From: Serratia sp. PL17
GTDB taxonomy: Bacteria > Pseudomonadota > Gammaproteobacteria > Enterobacterales > Enterobacteriaceae
Length of the DNA: 64,000 bases
Assembly: GCF_017832355.1 (NCBI RefSeq)
Contig: NZ_JAFIBY010000001.1
Span: 1,488,001 to 1,552,000 of the forward strand
Direction of reading: 5' to 3'
In this document: positions 37,601 through 46,187 of the stretch, piece by piece
How the letters are laid out: every line of letters starts with the position of its first letter
How positions within the stretch are numbered: the first letter of the stretch is position 1
Notes under the pieces: generated by a model
Databases searched by the model: none
What the model was told of the DNA's origin: nothing
The model's input: the letters and a program-made list of their open reading frames with translations, nothing else
Made by a program: the position numbers and the translations under genes

Positions 37601-38574
37601 GGCAAGACTTCGGTATGTGGCAGATTCAGACGGTTCAGCGCGTCGGCGGTGTCGCGGATTTCGCGCTCACCGCTCATAAAGATCAGGATATCCCCCGGCC
37701 CTTCGCGGCCGAGCTCATCTACCGCATCGAAAATCGCCTGCAGTTGATCGCGATCGGTATCATCGGCGTCATCCACGACGGGACGATAACGTACCTCCAC
37801 CGGGTACGTACGGCCGGAGACTTCGATAATCGGCGCATTATTAAAATGGCGCGAAAATCGCTGCGGATCGATAGTGGCGGAGGTAATGATAACTTTAAGA
37901 TCTGGCCGCTTAGGCAACAATTCACGCAAGTAACCGAGGATAAAATCGATATTCAGGCTACGTTCATGCGCCTCATCGATGATCAACGTATCGTACTGCA
38001 TCAGCAGCCGATCCTGTTGGATCTCTGCCAACAGGATGCCGTCGGTCATCAGCTTGACCAGGGTATTTTCCCCAACCTGATCGTTAAAACGCACCTTATA
38101 ACCGACACTGCCACCCAACGGCGTTTCCAGCTCGTCGGCAATGCGGTTAGCGACGGTACGTGCCGCCAAACGCCGCGGCTGGGTGTGACCAATCAACCCC
38201 TTCACCCCGCGCCCCAGTTCCAGACAGATCTTCGGTAACTGGGTGGTTTTCCCCGAGCCGGTTTCACCGGCGACAATCACCACTTGATGATCGCGGATGG
38301 CCTGCAGAATATCCTGCTTTTTCTGGCTGACCGGCAGATTTTCCGGGTAGGTGATTTTCGGGCATGTCGCCGCACGCGACTGCACTTTACGCAGCGCGGT
38401 GGTTATGTCACTTTCGATTTCAACGGCCGCCGCCAACTGAGCATCGGTATTTTTGATTTTTCGTGCGCCTTGCAGGCGACGTTGCAGGCGTTGTTGATCA
38501 CGGAGCATCAGCTCGCCCAGTTGGGCAGACAATGCCGCGAGCGGAGATTTCACTTTCGGTATTCCTTGTTTCAT
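34666..38574 (-). CDS. hrpA: ATP-dependent RNA helicase HrpA
   Basis: A DEAH-box helicase of about 1302 residues. Motif I GETGSGKT, motif II DEAH, motif III SAT and motif VI QRKGRCGR are visible, followed by the HA2/ratchet and OB domains and a long C-terminal DUF3418 region. It closely matches E. coli HrpA (1300 residues), which works on collided or stalled ribosomes and mRNA processing. The ATG giving MKQGIPK is chosen to match the family's N-terminus; an ATG 18 bases and a TTG 24 bases upstream are alternatives, and none has a strong Shine-Dalgarno. Confidence 0.95.
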   Translation of the reverse strand: MKQGIPKVKSPLAALSAQLGELMLRDQQRLQRRLQGARKIKNTDAQLAAAVEIESDITTALRKVQSRAATCPKITYPENLPVSQKKQDILQAIRDHQVVIVAGETGSGKTTQLPKICLELGRGVKGLIGHTQPRRLAARTVANRIADELETPLGGSVGYKVRFNDQVGENTLVKLMTDGILLAEIQQDRLLMQYDTLIIDEAHERSLNIDFILGYLRELLPKRPDLKVIITSATIDPQRFSRHFNNAPIIEVSGRTYPVEVRYRPVVDDADDTDRDQLQAIFDAVDELGREGPGDILIFMSGEREIRDTADALNRLNLPHTEVLPLYARLSNSEQNRVFQSHHGRRIVLATNVAETSLTVPGIKYVIDPGTARISRYSFRTKVQRLPIEPVSQASANQRKGRCGRVSDGICIRLYAEQDFLSRPEFTDPEILRTNLASVILQMTSLGLGDIAAFPFVEAPDKRNILDGVRLLEELGAIKTAENGHYQLTPQGRQLAQLPIDPRLARMVLEAQKSGSVREVMIITAALSIQDPRERPMDKQQASDEKHRRFADKDSDFLAYVNLWDWLKEQQKEHSSSQFRRLCRNDFLNYLRVREWQDIYTQLRQVVKELGLPVNSEPSDYRSVHTALLTGLLSHIGQKDADKQEFTGARNARFSIFPGSGLFKKPPKWTMVAELVETSRLWGRIAARIEPEWIEPLAQHLVKHSYSEPHWSKSQGAVMASEKVTLFGLPIVAARAVNYSTIDPLLCRELFIRHALVEGDWQTRHAFFSANLKLRAEVEELEHKSRRRDILVDDETLFSFYDQRIPNDVVSGRHFDHWWKNASKQNADLLSFEKEMLIKDGANKVSALDYPNTWYQGNLKLRLTYQFEPGTDADGVTVHIPLPILNQVEEKGFEWQIPGVRRELVIALIKSLPKPVRRNFVPAPNYAEAFLGRVTALELPLLDALERELRRMTGVTVSRDDWQWDQVPDHLKMTFRVVGEKHKTLLEGKNLTALKLQLKDKVQETLSAVADDGLEQSNLHIWSFGTLPAFYEQKRGGYSMKAYPALVDEKDSVAIRLFDSEQEQQQAMWQGTRRLLLLNIPSPIKYLHEKLPNKAKLGLYFNPYGKVLDLIDDCISCGIDKLIAEHGGPVWQEENFARLQELVRGELNETVVGVAKQVEQILTAVFNINKRLKGRVDISLALALSDIKAQLGGLVYRGFVTNNGWKRLPDTLRYLQAIERRLEKLAVDPHRDRAQMLRVEQVQQAWQQWLNKLPPKRQQDDEVKEVRWMIEELRVSLFAQQLGTPYPISDKRILQTMEQLSG

Positions 38575-38807
38575 CGCTGCTGTATCAAGCATTAGCAACG
38601 GTATAATGATGTTTTAGCCATTTTTCAGCGTTAGCCGCGCAGAATATCACAAGCCGCTTTCTCCCCATAATCCCGCTGTTTATGTCTCAACAGGTTATTC
38701 AATAAAATCGAACAAAGGTCTCGAAATATTGCGCTATCACTGATGAAAAAATGTGAATAGAGTGTACTGCATGCAAGGGACGCTTCGTCCTGATGTCACT
38801 GTCATAA

Positions 38808-39428
<621 letters not shown>

Positions 39429-39436
39429 TGACCCAC

Positions 39437-39457
39437 GCAGGGGCGTTATGCCCCTGC
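39437..39457 (+). terminator. hairpin just after azoR
   Basis: GCAGGGGC/GCCCCTGC perfect eight-base stem, GTTAT loop, eight bases after the stop. No T-run. Confidence 0.5.
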
Positions 39458-39531
39458 AAAGCCGCAACGGAAAGCCCCAAGTCCTGTCACACCTGCATTA
39501 CCCTCATAAAAATCCAATGCTGTATTTTATT

Positions 39532-39557
39532 GCGCGCCTGATGGCGCGCTTTTTTTT
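39532..39557 (+). terminator. second azoR terminator
   Basis: GCGCGCC/GGCGCGC stem with TGAT loop and eight T residues; the T-run abuts the ydbL stop codon on the other strand. Confidence 0.8.
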
Positions 39558-39879
39558 ATTTCTTCAGCCATTGACCGTTAATGCCACGTACATACTCCCC
39601 TGCGGGTGCACGCGACACCAGTTTCTGCCCGGCCATACGCGCCACATCGTCGATGGCGATATGGTTACCATCCGCAACTTGCTGGTATTTCTCAGTGCGC
39701 CCGGCATTGATACTTTTCACCAACGTCAGCGTTTCGGCATCCTGCTTCACCGGTGCGATATAACCGCTGAGCGTTTCCCCTACGCGCCCCTGCAGCTTGG
39801 CTTCATCCAGTGTCAGTGCCATCGCCATGCTGCTGAACAACCAACCGGCGCCAATCAAGCCTAAGTAACGTTTTTTCAT
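39556..39879 (-). CDS. ydbL: YdbL family protein
   Basis: A 107-residue exported protein (DUF1318), with a signal peptide cut after SMA. It has the family's conserved QGRVGETLSGYIAP and INAGRTEKYQQVA segments. It is the last gene of the ydbH-ynbE-ydbL operon. In E. coli YdbL is periplasmic and appears to modulate the YdbH-YnbE lipid bridge. Confidence 0.9.
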   Translation of the reverse strand: MKKRYLGLIGAGWLFSSMAMALTLDEAKLQGRVGETLSGYIAPVKQDAETLTLVKSINAGRTEKYQQVADGNHIAIDDVARMAGQKLVSRAPAGEYVRGINGQWLKK

Positions 39880-39887
39880 GTTGGCTC

Positions 39888-40085
39888 CTAGAATAAACCG
39901 CTTTGGTCTTTCAGCAGATTTTCGACGTCTTTATCCACTTTGATGTGAATTTCATGTTCGATCTTCACATTCATGTTGATGGTGATCGGATCTTTAGGTG
40001 TCGCGACCTCGATGCGCGGCACGCAGCCGCTCAGCATAGACGTGCTCAGCACGGCAACCAGTAAAGGTCCGCTAATAATTTTCAT
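39888..40085 (-). CDS. ynbE: outer-membrane lipoprotein YnbE
   Basis: A 65-residue lipoprotein with lipobox MLSGC (Cys21). The mature part contains alternating hydrophobic strands (MNVKIEHEIHIKVDKD), consistent with the reported role of adding beta-strands to the YdbH groove at the outer membrane. Its start overlaps the ydbH stop by four bases (ATGA), and ydbL follows after eight bases. Confidence 0.92.
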   Translation of the reverse strand: MKIISGPLLVAVLSTSMLSGCVPRIEVATPKDPITINMNVKIEHEIHIKVDKDVENLLKDQSGLF

Positions 40086-42694
40086 GGTTGTTCCCCTGGT
40101 TTTGAGAGGGCCTGCTCAAGCCACTCCTGTAAATTGTCGCCAAAGCGCAAACTGCGCCAAAGCTGAAACACGTTTTCTTGATGGCTATAGTTCAGGATAA
40201 CCTCCCGCTTGGCGCTTTTTTGCGGATTGACGCCGTCAATTCGGGCCTTCAGCGTCAACTCACCGAGGTTGTCGAGATCAACGCGGGCCTGTGAGCGGTT
40301 GATCTCCATATAGCGCAGCCAATCAATCGCCGCACCGGTTGCCAGATTGTTGCTGCCAATCGCATCGGCCATGTCTTTGTCCAGCCGTAGCGTCAACATG
40401 CCTGAATTGGCGATCCAACCGTTATGCACCAACCATTTGGGGTGATTCAGATACAGCGGTAATTCACCGTCAACCCGCCCGGACATCGCAAACTGTTTTG
40501 GCTTCAGGGCGGTAAACAACGCGCTGAGGTCAACCTTGTCTAATTTCAATACGGCGGCGTCATGCTGCGGCATTCTCAGCGCCGACAGGCTGATATGCCC
40601 ATTCAAGGCGTCCATGCCGACATTGCTCAACGTCAGAGGGGCTTGATCGCTGTAAGGATAGGCGCCTTGAAGATCGGCAGTGATGTTCTGCACTTCAAAC
40701 AGGTTACTGAATGATTTGATGCGCAGCATCACCGGTCGCTTGGCGCCTAACTGCCACAAATGGTTTTTCAGCCGGTACGACATGACGAAATCCAGACCGC
40801 TCATCTCACCGTCTTTCAACCACATACCGCCATTTTTCACCACCCAATGGCCACCCGCCTCAAAGCCTTGTTCCCGAGCGGCGGAAAATGCAGATTGGGC
40901 GTAAAACTCACCATCGCGCAATTTGATATTCAGATCGGGCGAAATCAGTGGCTGGAACACGTTCAGCGGCTGTTTAGGCCACCAGCCTTCACCACGTAAA
41001 CGTTCACCGTCCCAGCGGCCACGTAACGCGATGGGCCCTATTTGCTCAGCCTGCAACTTGCCCTGTAACTGGAAACTGTCCGGCGTCTTGCCCTGCAGTT
41101 GCAGTGACAGCACGGGCGCGGGCAGGTAACCACCCTGAGTGAAGTTCACCTTGCCCGAGACCAGTTGCAGCTCACCGTTGAACGCGGGATTTTGCTCATC
41201 ACGCTGCCATCGCAGCGGCTGACTGAGACTCAGGCGCGGCGCATCTACCGTCACGATGCTGTACTTCAACTGGTCAAAACCGGTAGAAAGGCGATCGAGA
41301 GTCAGTGTACTGTCCTGCCAACTTCCGCTGCCGGCGACGTCCCAGGCGGCTTGTAACGGTGGCAATTGCCCATTGCCCCAGTAGCGCCATTGCCAGTTAC
41401 CCTGATCTGGCCAAAAGTCCTGCGCTTTGCCATCCAGATGCAGCTTGAAACGGCCCCAGTAACTGTCACTGGCGTTAATAATGGCCTGCAAACGCCCCGT
41501 AATACCGGCAGCAGTGACTTTTACGCCAGCCAGCGGCAAACGAGCCTCTTCCAGCTTCATTTCTGGCGTAGCGCTCCCCCACAGGCGTAACAACGCCCCT
41601 GGCTGTAATACCAGCGTCGGGTTGAGGATAGTGCCGCTGATAATGCCGGGAATCGAGGCGGTCATCGAGAAGTCGGCCAGATTCGCCTGTCCGGTCAGTT
41701 GGAAGCGCAGATTGCTGTCGATCAGCCCAATTTTACCCGGCCCCAACGTCAGCACCGCATTGCCTTTGCCATTGTGACCGTCGGTGATAACGTTCAAACG
41801 AGCGCGGATCTGGGTTTCATCAAACCCTTTGCTCCAATCGTGCAGTGCAATGCTCACCCCGCCGTTAAGCGGCTGCTGGCTGTATGGCCAGTGCCACTCA
41901 CCCTGCGTAATACTGACCTGCTGCGGGTTGATTTCCCACGGCAATGTTGCCAAAGGTTTGTCTTCACCCTTTTCCGTCAGCGTCAGCACACCCTGCTGCT
42001 GTTGCCAGCGCATATCCAACAGCAACGGCTTTTTCAGGTAACCGGTCTGCATTTCACCGTGCAGGGCCCCCTGAGCCGGGATGCTGTCCAAATCCAGCGG
42101 AATGGCGATTTTCCCCGTTAGATGCAACGGCTGCGGGCTGTTTGGTGCAGACAATGTCAGGTCGTTGAGTGTCAATTGTTGATGCGGGTCCAACAACGCG
42201 TCAACGCTGATGTTTGGCCCTTGATACTGTAAACGCTGGCCCTCTGCGGAGGAATGGACCTGCAGTTTTCCGGCATAGTATTGCCATGGGGTCACTGCGA
42301 GATTCTTGATGGTGATATCCAATAGCGGCAATTGCTTTTGCAATTGATCTAACGCCAGTGGCGCACTGCTGGCGTCACCGGGAGGCAATTTTGATAAACA
42401 GGCGGTATCGATAGTCAGCGTGTCGCTGACCAGTTGCCAACGCCCTTGATGATAAGCCAAGCGTGTCGGTCCGACGGCGGCAAGTAAGCAGTCCTGCGCT
42501 AAAAAACGGGCACCATCCAACTGCAATGCCCCTTGTTGCCACTGCAGTTTGCCCTGCAAAACCAACTGGCTACCTTGCGGCAACCAGTGAGAAAGCACGC
42601 GGGGTAGCCAGCGCGGCAATGTTTGCCATAGCGCCAGCAGCAGGATCAACGTACTAACCACAATCCCTATGAATACTTTCAATCGCTTAGTCAT
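40082..42694 (-). CDS. ydbH: AsmA-like intermembrane lipid transport protein YdbH
   Basis: An 870-residue protein: an N-terminal inner-membrane anchor (about 7-25) and a long periplasmic beta-rich chain typical of AsmA-like/RBG proteins, which form a hydrophobic groove across the periplasm. E. coli YdbH, TamB and YhdP move phospholipids to the outer membrane redundantly, and YdbH works with the lipoprotein YnbE. The operon order is the same here. The many antisense frames inside this gene have no support. Confidence 0.92.
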   Translation of the reverse strand: MTKRLKVFIGIVVSTLILLLALWQTLPRWLPRVLSHWLPQGSQLVLQGKLQWQQGALQLDGARFLAQDCLLAAVGPTRLAYHQGRWQLVSDTLTIDTACLSKLPPGDASSAPLALDQLQKQLPLLDITIKNLAVTPWQYYAGKLQVHSSAEGQRLQYQGPNISVDALLDPHQQLTLNDLTLSAPNSPQPLHLTGKIAIPLDLDSIPAQGALHGEMQTGYLKKPLLLDMRWQQQQGVLTLTEKGEDKPLATLPWEINPQQVSITQGEWHWPYSQQPLNGGVSIALHDWSKGFDETQIRARLNVITDGHNGKGNAVLTLGPGKIGLIDSNLRFQLTGQANLADFSMTASIPGIISGTILNPTLVLQPGALLRLWGSATPEMKLEEARLPLAGVKVTAAGITGRLQAIINASDSYWGRFKLHLDGKAQDFWPDQGNWQWRYWGNGQLPPLQAAWDVAGSGSWQDSTLTLDRLSTGFDQLKYSIVTVDAPRLSLSQPLRWQRDEQNPAFNGELQLVSGKVNFTQGGYLPAPVLSLQLQGKTPDSFQLQGKLQAEQIGPIALRGRWDGERLRGEGWWPKQPLNVFQPLISPDLNIKLRDGEFYAQSAFSAAREQGFEAGGHWVVKNGGMWLKDGEMSGLDFVMSYRLKNHLWQLGAKRPVMLRIKSFSNLFEVQNITADLQGAYPYSDQAPLTLSNVGMDALNGHISLSALRMPQHDAAVLKLDKVDLSALFTALKPKQFAMSGRVDGELPLYLNHPKWLVHNGWIANSGMLTLRLDKDMADAIGSNNLATGAAIDWLRYMEINRSQARVDLDNLGELTLKARIDGVNPQKSAKREVILNYSHQENVFQLWRSLRFGDNLQEWLEQALSKPGEQP

Positions 42695-43230
42695 TAAATG
42701 ATTGCTTCATTCCTGAGTGAGGCACTCTTTTCCGGACCCAAGGCCGTTTAGGGTAAGTCTATGCCTGAATTAGCAATAATGATGGCATGAATTTGACATA
42801 GGGTGAAGCCGAGGCCGACGAAGATACCCCGTACAGGCACTTTTACAGGCATTGATACGGAGCCTGTAAGCTTTAGTTACATATTCACCGCATGTATATG
42901 ACCTGTTTCAGACTTTTGTTATTGTCGTTACATTTGATCATTAATAGTCTTGCAATCATTCTAACAAAAGTCAGCTGCTAGCTAACTATACTAGAGAAGC
43001 CATTCCCCACTCCCCCGTGGGGATTTTTTTTATCCTCTGCTCAGCAACGTCCCTTACCCTCCTGCACACACTGAATATCCTGCCTGTTTCAGCGTCGCCA
43101 GCTACCTTTATTGATACAGCTTCACCTGATGACCCATACCACTTTTTAGCGTTACCGACATGGGCTAACCAATTGTAGAATTTACCAAAATCTGTTAAAT
43201 TGATCACAAAATCACGCGGGAGAAACCACG
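42695..43230. other. 536-base divergent region ydbH/ldhA with an orphan terminator
   Basis: No convincing protein gene. A minus-strand frame (42986-43207, 73 codons) runs through the terminator and is rejected. The region contains repeated ACAGGC / GCCTGT words at about 42830-42870. It must hold the promoters of ydbH and ldhA. Confidence 0.45.
43005..43031 (+). terminator. orphan rho-independent terminator upstream of ldhA
   Basis: CCCCAC/GTGGGG stem, TCCCCC loop, then an A and eight T residues on the + strand. No + strand gene lies before it (ydbH is on the other strand), and it is 200 bases before ldhA. It may end a small RNA or act as an attenuator in a long ldhA leader. Confidence 0.7.
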
Positions 43231-44223
43231 ATGAAATTGGCGATATACAGCACCAAACAGTATGACCGTAAATATCTCGAACTGGTGAATCAGCAGTTTG
43301 GCTTCGAGCTGGAGTTCTTTGACTTCTTGCTTAGTAAAAAAACCGCCAAAAACGCCGCCGGCTGTAAAGCTATCTGCATCTTCGTCAACGACGACGGTAG
43401 CCGTGAAGTCCTTGAAGAGCTGGCGGCATTAGGCGTCGAAATCCTGGCGCTGCGCTGTGCGGGCTTCAACAATGTGGATTTGGATGCCGCCAAAGAATTG
43501 GGCATCAAGGTGGTGCGCGTACCGGCCTATTCACCCGAAGCCGTTGCTGAGCATGCGGTAGGGATGATGATGTGCCTTAACCGCCGTATTCACCGCGCCT
43601 ACCAACGCACCCGTGATGCCAATTTCTCGCTCGAAGGGCTGATTGGGTTCAATATGCATAACCGCACTGCCGGGGTCATCGGCACCGGTAAAATTGGCGT
43701 CGCCACCATGCGTATCCTGAAAGGGTTCGGCATGAAACTGTTGGCTTATGACCCATACCCAAGCGATGAGGCTCTGGAATTGGGTGCAGAATACGTCGAT
43801 CTGAAAACGCTGTACGCACAGTCTGACGTGATCACCCTGCACTGCCCGCTAACGCCGGAAAATCACCACCTGCTGAACACCGACGCTTTTTCAGCCATGA
43901 AAGATGGCGTGATGATCATCAACACCAGCCGTGGCGGTCTGATTGATTCATCAGCAGCGATTGATGCGTTGAAACAGCAAAAAATCGGCGCTCTCGGTAT
44001 GGACGTGTATGAGAACGAACGTGACTTGTTCTTCGAAGACAAATCCAATGACGTGATTCAGGACGATATTTTCCGCCGTCTGTCAGCCTGCCACAACGTG
44101 CTGTTTACCGGTCATCAGGCTTTCCTGACGGAAGAGGCGCTGACCAGCATATCGGAAACCACGTTACAAAACGTGAACCTGTTGGATCGCGGCGAGAACT
44201 GCCCTAACCAGCTCAATGCCTGA
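43231..44223 (+). CDS. ldhA: fermentative D-lactate dehydrogenase LdhA
   Basis: A 330-residue NAD-dependent D-2-hydroxyacid dehydrogenase. The NAD motif is GTGKIG; the catalytic Arg, Glu and His lie in NTSRGG, ENERD and TGHQAF. It reduces pyruvate to D-lactate during fermentation and closely matches E. coli LdhA (329 residues). It is followed by hslJ as in E. coli. GGGAGAA precedes the ATG. Confidence 0.96.
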   Translation: MKLAIYSTKQYDRKYLELVNQQFGFELEFFDFLLSKKTAKNAAGCKAICIFVNDDGSREVLEELAALGVEILALRCAGFNNVDLDAAKELGIKVVRVPAYSPEAVAEHAVGMMMCLNRRIHRAYQRTRDANFSLEGLIGFNMHNRTAGVIGTGKIGVATMRILKGFGMKLLAYDPYPSDEALELGAEYVDLKTLYAQSDVITLHCPLTPENHHLLNTDAFSAMKDGVMIINTSRGGLIDSSAAIDALKQQKIGALGMDVYENERDLFFEDKSNDVIQDDIFRRLSACHNVLFTGHQAFLTEEALTSISETTLQNVNLLDRGENCPNQLNA

Positions 44224-44228
44224 TTTTT

Positions 44229-44351
44229 ATACCCTGGATAATTGGCGTTGCGTCGAGGCGGCAAGCCTGTAAATCCCCGGGAGCCTGGTCAACCAGGTGA
44301 CCGGGGTGAGCAGACGCAGCCAACAAAGAGGCAGTTTCAAGTATGACGGGT
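44229..44351 (-). repeat. dispersed intergenic repeat, copy 1
   Basis: Read on the minus strand it begins ACCCGTCATACTTGAA and ends CCAATTATCCAGGGTAT, with TCTTTGTTGGCTGC and GCCGCCTCGA inside. The same blocks in the same order are found on the + strand at 59792-59916. It resembles an abundant noncoding repeat of Serratia and Yersinia chromosomes. Its middle (GGTCACCTGG...CCCGGGGAT) can fold. It starts six bases after ldhA and may add a processed 3' structure. Confidence 0.8.
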
Positions 44352-44367
44352 TTAGCAAGGAGAGCCG

Positions 44368-44796
44368 ATGAACAAGCCTATCTTGGTGGCGTTAACGGTG
44401 CTGCTGTTAGCCGGGTGTGGAATGAATCAGAAAAGTAAGACGGTGACAGAAAGCGATCTGTTGCATCATCACTTTGTGCTGCAAAGTGTCGACGGTATAA
44501 CGGTGACGCCAGGGCACGGCAATGGGCCTAATATCGAGTTCGGTGAAACAATGCACGTTTCCGGTGCCATGTGTAACCGCTTCTTCGGCAATGGCCAATT
44601 GCAAGACGGCGTATTGACGGTGCAAGGCCTGGCCTCTACCCGCATGCTGTGCACCGATCCGCAGCTCAACCAGTGGGACGCAATGATCGGCGACGTGCTG
44701 AGCAACGGGGCAAAAGTAACCCTCAGCGCACAGCAGTTAACGCTGAGCGGCGGTGACCATACCCTGGTTTATAAACTGCGCGATTGGGTGCAGTGA
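44368..44796 (+). CDS. hslJ: heat-inducible lipoprotein HslJ (META domain)
   Basis: A 142-residue lipoprotein with lipobox LLAGC and one META domain (about 30-140; ASTRMLC and KLRDWVQ-type end). It matches E. coli HslJ, an outer-membrane heat-shock lipoprotein that affects novobiocin resistance. AAGGAGAG precedes the ATG. It converges on ydbJ. Confidence 0.92.
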   Translation: MNKPILVALTVLLLAGCGMNQKSKTVTESDLLHHHFVLQSVDGITVTPGHGNGPNIEFGETMHVSGAMCNRFFGNGQLQDGVLTVQGLASTRMLCTDPQLNQWDAMIGDVLSNGAKVTLSAQQLTLSGGDHTLVYKLRDWVQ

Positions 44797-44839
44797 TCCC
44801 TGTGCACCAGGCTGCCCGGCGGCCTGGTGCGCTTTTACG

Positions 44840-45100
44840 TTAGCCGGCGCTCGCGCAGGCGCCCCGGCCCAATGTGGATTCTTCGCACTGTTTGCCATTC
44901 GGCATCTGACACATTCTGATCGCCTCGCCGTTCAAGTTGTGGGTCACGGTAGTGACGCCGCCAACGATGGCGCAGTTTGCGCTAGTCTGTAAGCTATTGA
45001 TTCTTGCACTGTTGCCTTGTTGGACTGGTTCTTCATTCTTGCTGCTGCAGGCTGCCAAAAGCAATACGGCACTGGCCAGCACCCATTTAGATGTTGTCAT
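44840..45100 (-). CDS. ydbJ: DUF333 lipoprotein YdbJ
   Basis: An 86-residue lipoprotein: lipobox LLAAC, a short Ser/Lys/Glu/Gln linker, then one DUF333 domain (ANCAIVGG, MCQMPNGKQCEE) with four cysteines. It is the neighbour of hslJ as in E. coli. The ATG at 45100 has AGGAG seven bases upstream; the frame extends 21 codons further but without a signal sequence. Function unknown. Confidence 0.83.
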   Translation of the reverse strand: MTTSKWVLASAVLLLAACSSKNEEPVQQGNSARINSLQTSANCAIVGGVTTVTHNLNGEAIRMCQMPNGKQCEESTLGRGACASAG

Positions 45101-45603
45101 TATTCCACTCCTGAACCCGGAACTTCGCTGTGTAAAATCGCCATTGCTGATAACTCGCATCACTTTATTGCGGACGCGTTTTGTTATCTTTGATGCAAAC
45201 CTATTTAATCTAGCCTGATATATAAATAATGAAAATATATTCCTGCAATTATTTGGCGTTTATTTGAACAGTGCAGTGATTATTATGGTTACCGGGTTTT
45301 TCCGTCTGGTCGGCAGCGCAGATGTCGAACCCTCAGTGCGAGGCCCGAGAGCGGGTTAACCTTGGGCGAATTGAGGGGACGGTTGAGGACCTGCAGGCGA
45401 TTTCAGCTACGCCGAATGGCACAAAACGCAGGCGAGAAAACAGTGCTGATGTTGCTGACAGATGCAGGTGAAAATGCAGGGGAAACACTGCCGAGAGAAA
45501 AGCAATGATTATAATCAATCCATTATTTTCAGTTATTTATTACTGCAATTTTCAGCCAGCGCCGCTGAATGTCACGCTGGCTATTTTTATGTTGGAATAA
45601 GGA
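45101..45603. other. 503-base region between ydbJ and the SMR gene
   Basis: No protein gene is supported. The middle (45300-45480) is rich in G and in GCAGG/GCAGGC words; the right end carries a + strand terminator with no gene in front of it. A small RNA between about 45240 and 45588 is possible. Confidence 0.4.
45554..45588 (+). terminator. orphan + strand terminator
   Basis: AGCCAGCG/CGCTGGCT eight-base stem, 13-base loop, then ATTTTTA. The flanking genes (ydbJ, SMR exporter) are both on the minus strand, so it has no assigned transcript. On the minus strand it lacks a proper T-run. Confidence 0.65.
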
Positions 45604-45936
45604 TCAATGCGCGGCAGTTTTTGACAGTAAATTAATCACCAGTACCCCGGCAATAATTAATCCCATGCCAAGTACAGCAGGCAGATCCAGCTTTTGTTGA
45701 TAAACAAATACTGCCGCAATCGACACCAGAACAATGCCCATGCCCGACCAGATAGCATAAACAATCCCCAATGGCATGGTTTTCACCACCATTGACAGCC
45801 CCCAGAAAGCCACACCGTAACCAATCACGACCACCAGTGACGGCCATAGGCGGGTAAAGCCCTCAGAGGCTTTCAGCATGGTTGTCGCGATCACTTCTGC
45901 AACAATTGCCATGGCCAAATACATAAATCCACTCAT
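45604..45936 (-). CDS. SMR-family multidrug exporter (EmrE-like)
   Basis: A 110-residue protein with four membrane helices and the essential Glu14 in VAEVIATTMLKASEGFTR, the motif of multidrug SMR proteins. YAIWSGMGIVLVS is the conserved helix-3 segment. It is likely a proton-coupled exporter of quaternary ammonium compounds. The multidrug branch (EmrE/QacE) fits better than the guanidinium branch because of the KASEGFTR loop. Confidence 0.87.
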   Translation of the reverse strand: MSGFMYLAMAIVAEVIATTMLKASEGFTRLWPSLVVVIGYGVAFWGLSMVVKTMPLGIVYAIWSGMGIVLVSIAAVFVYQQKLDLPAVLGMGLIIAGVLVINLLSKTAAH

Positions 45937-46187
45937 CGTTTTTTCTTCTGTAAGTTTGCCGTTTTACCAGTATGACGTGCCGGAAATAAATTGTCGTTAA
46001 ACAAGCATGACAATTCTCCATCACAGAACGGTCTCAATTCAAGAAATATCCGTTTACACCGATTTTTGTCGATTTATCGTCCGCCACACAAACGCGATAA
46101 AGAGCCAATATATCCCTCTGCTAGACTTTTGTTAATTACTGCAAGAGGTGACTCCTGCAGCTTTTTGAGCAATGAAAGGTAAAGTCG

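Noticed and set aside
42986-43207. 73-codon minus-strand frame before ldhA
   Set aside because: Runs through an orphan terminator stem, no family resemblance and no good ribosome site.
45333-45518. 61-codon minus-strand frame in the ydbJ/SMR gap
   Set aside because: Ser/Arg-rich chance frame without a ribosome site; lies in a possible small-RNA region.
45554-45588. Possible RyhB, because of an AGCCAGC...GCTGGCT terminator
   Set aside because: The conserved RyhB core is absent upstream; only the common stem sequence is shared.
45937-46187. Possible MicC small RNA upstream of nifJ (ydbK), its E. coli location
   Set aside because: No MicC-like sequence and no terminator in this interval.
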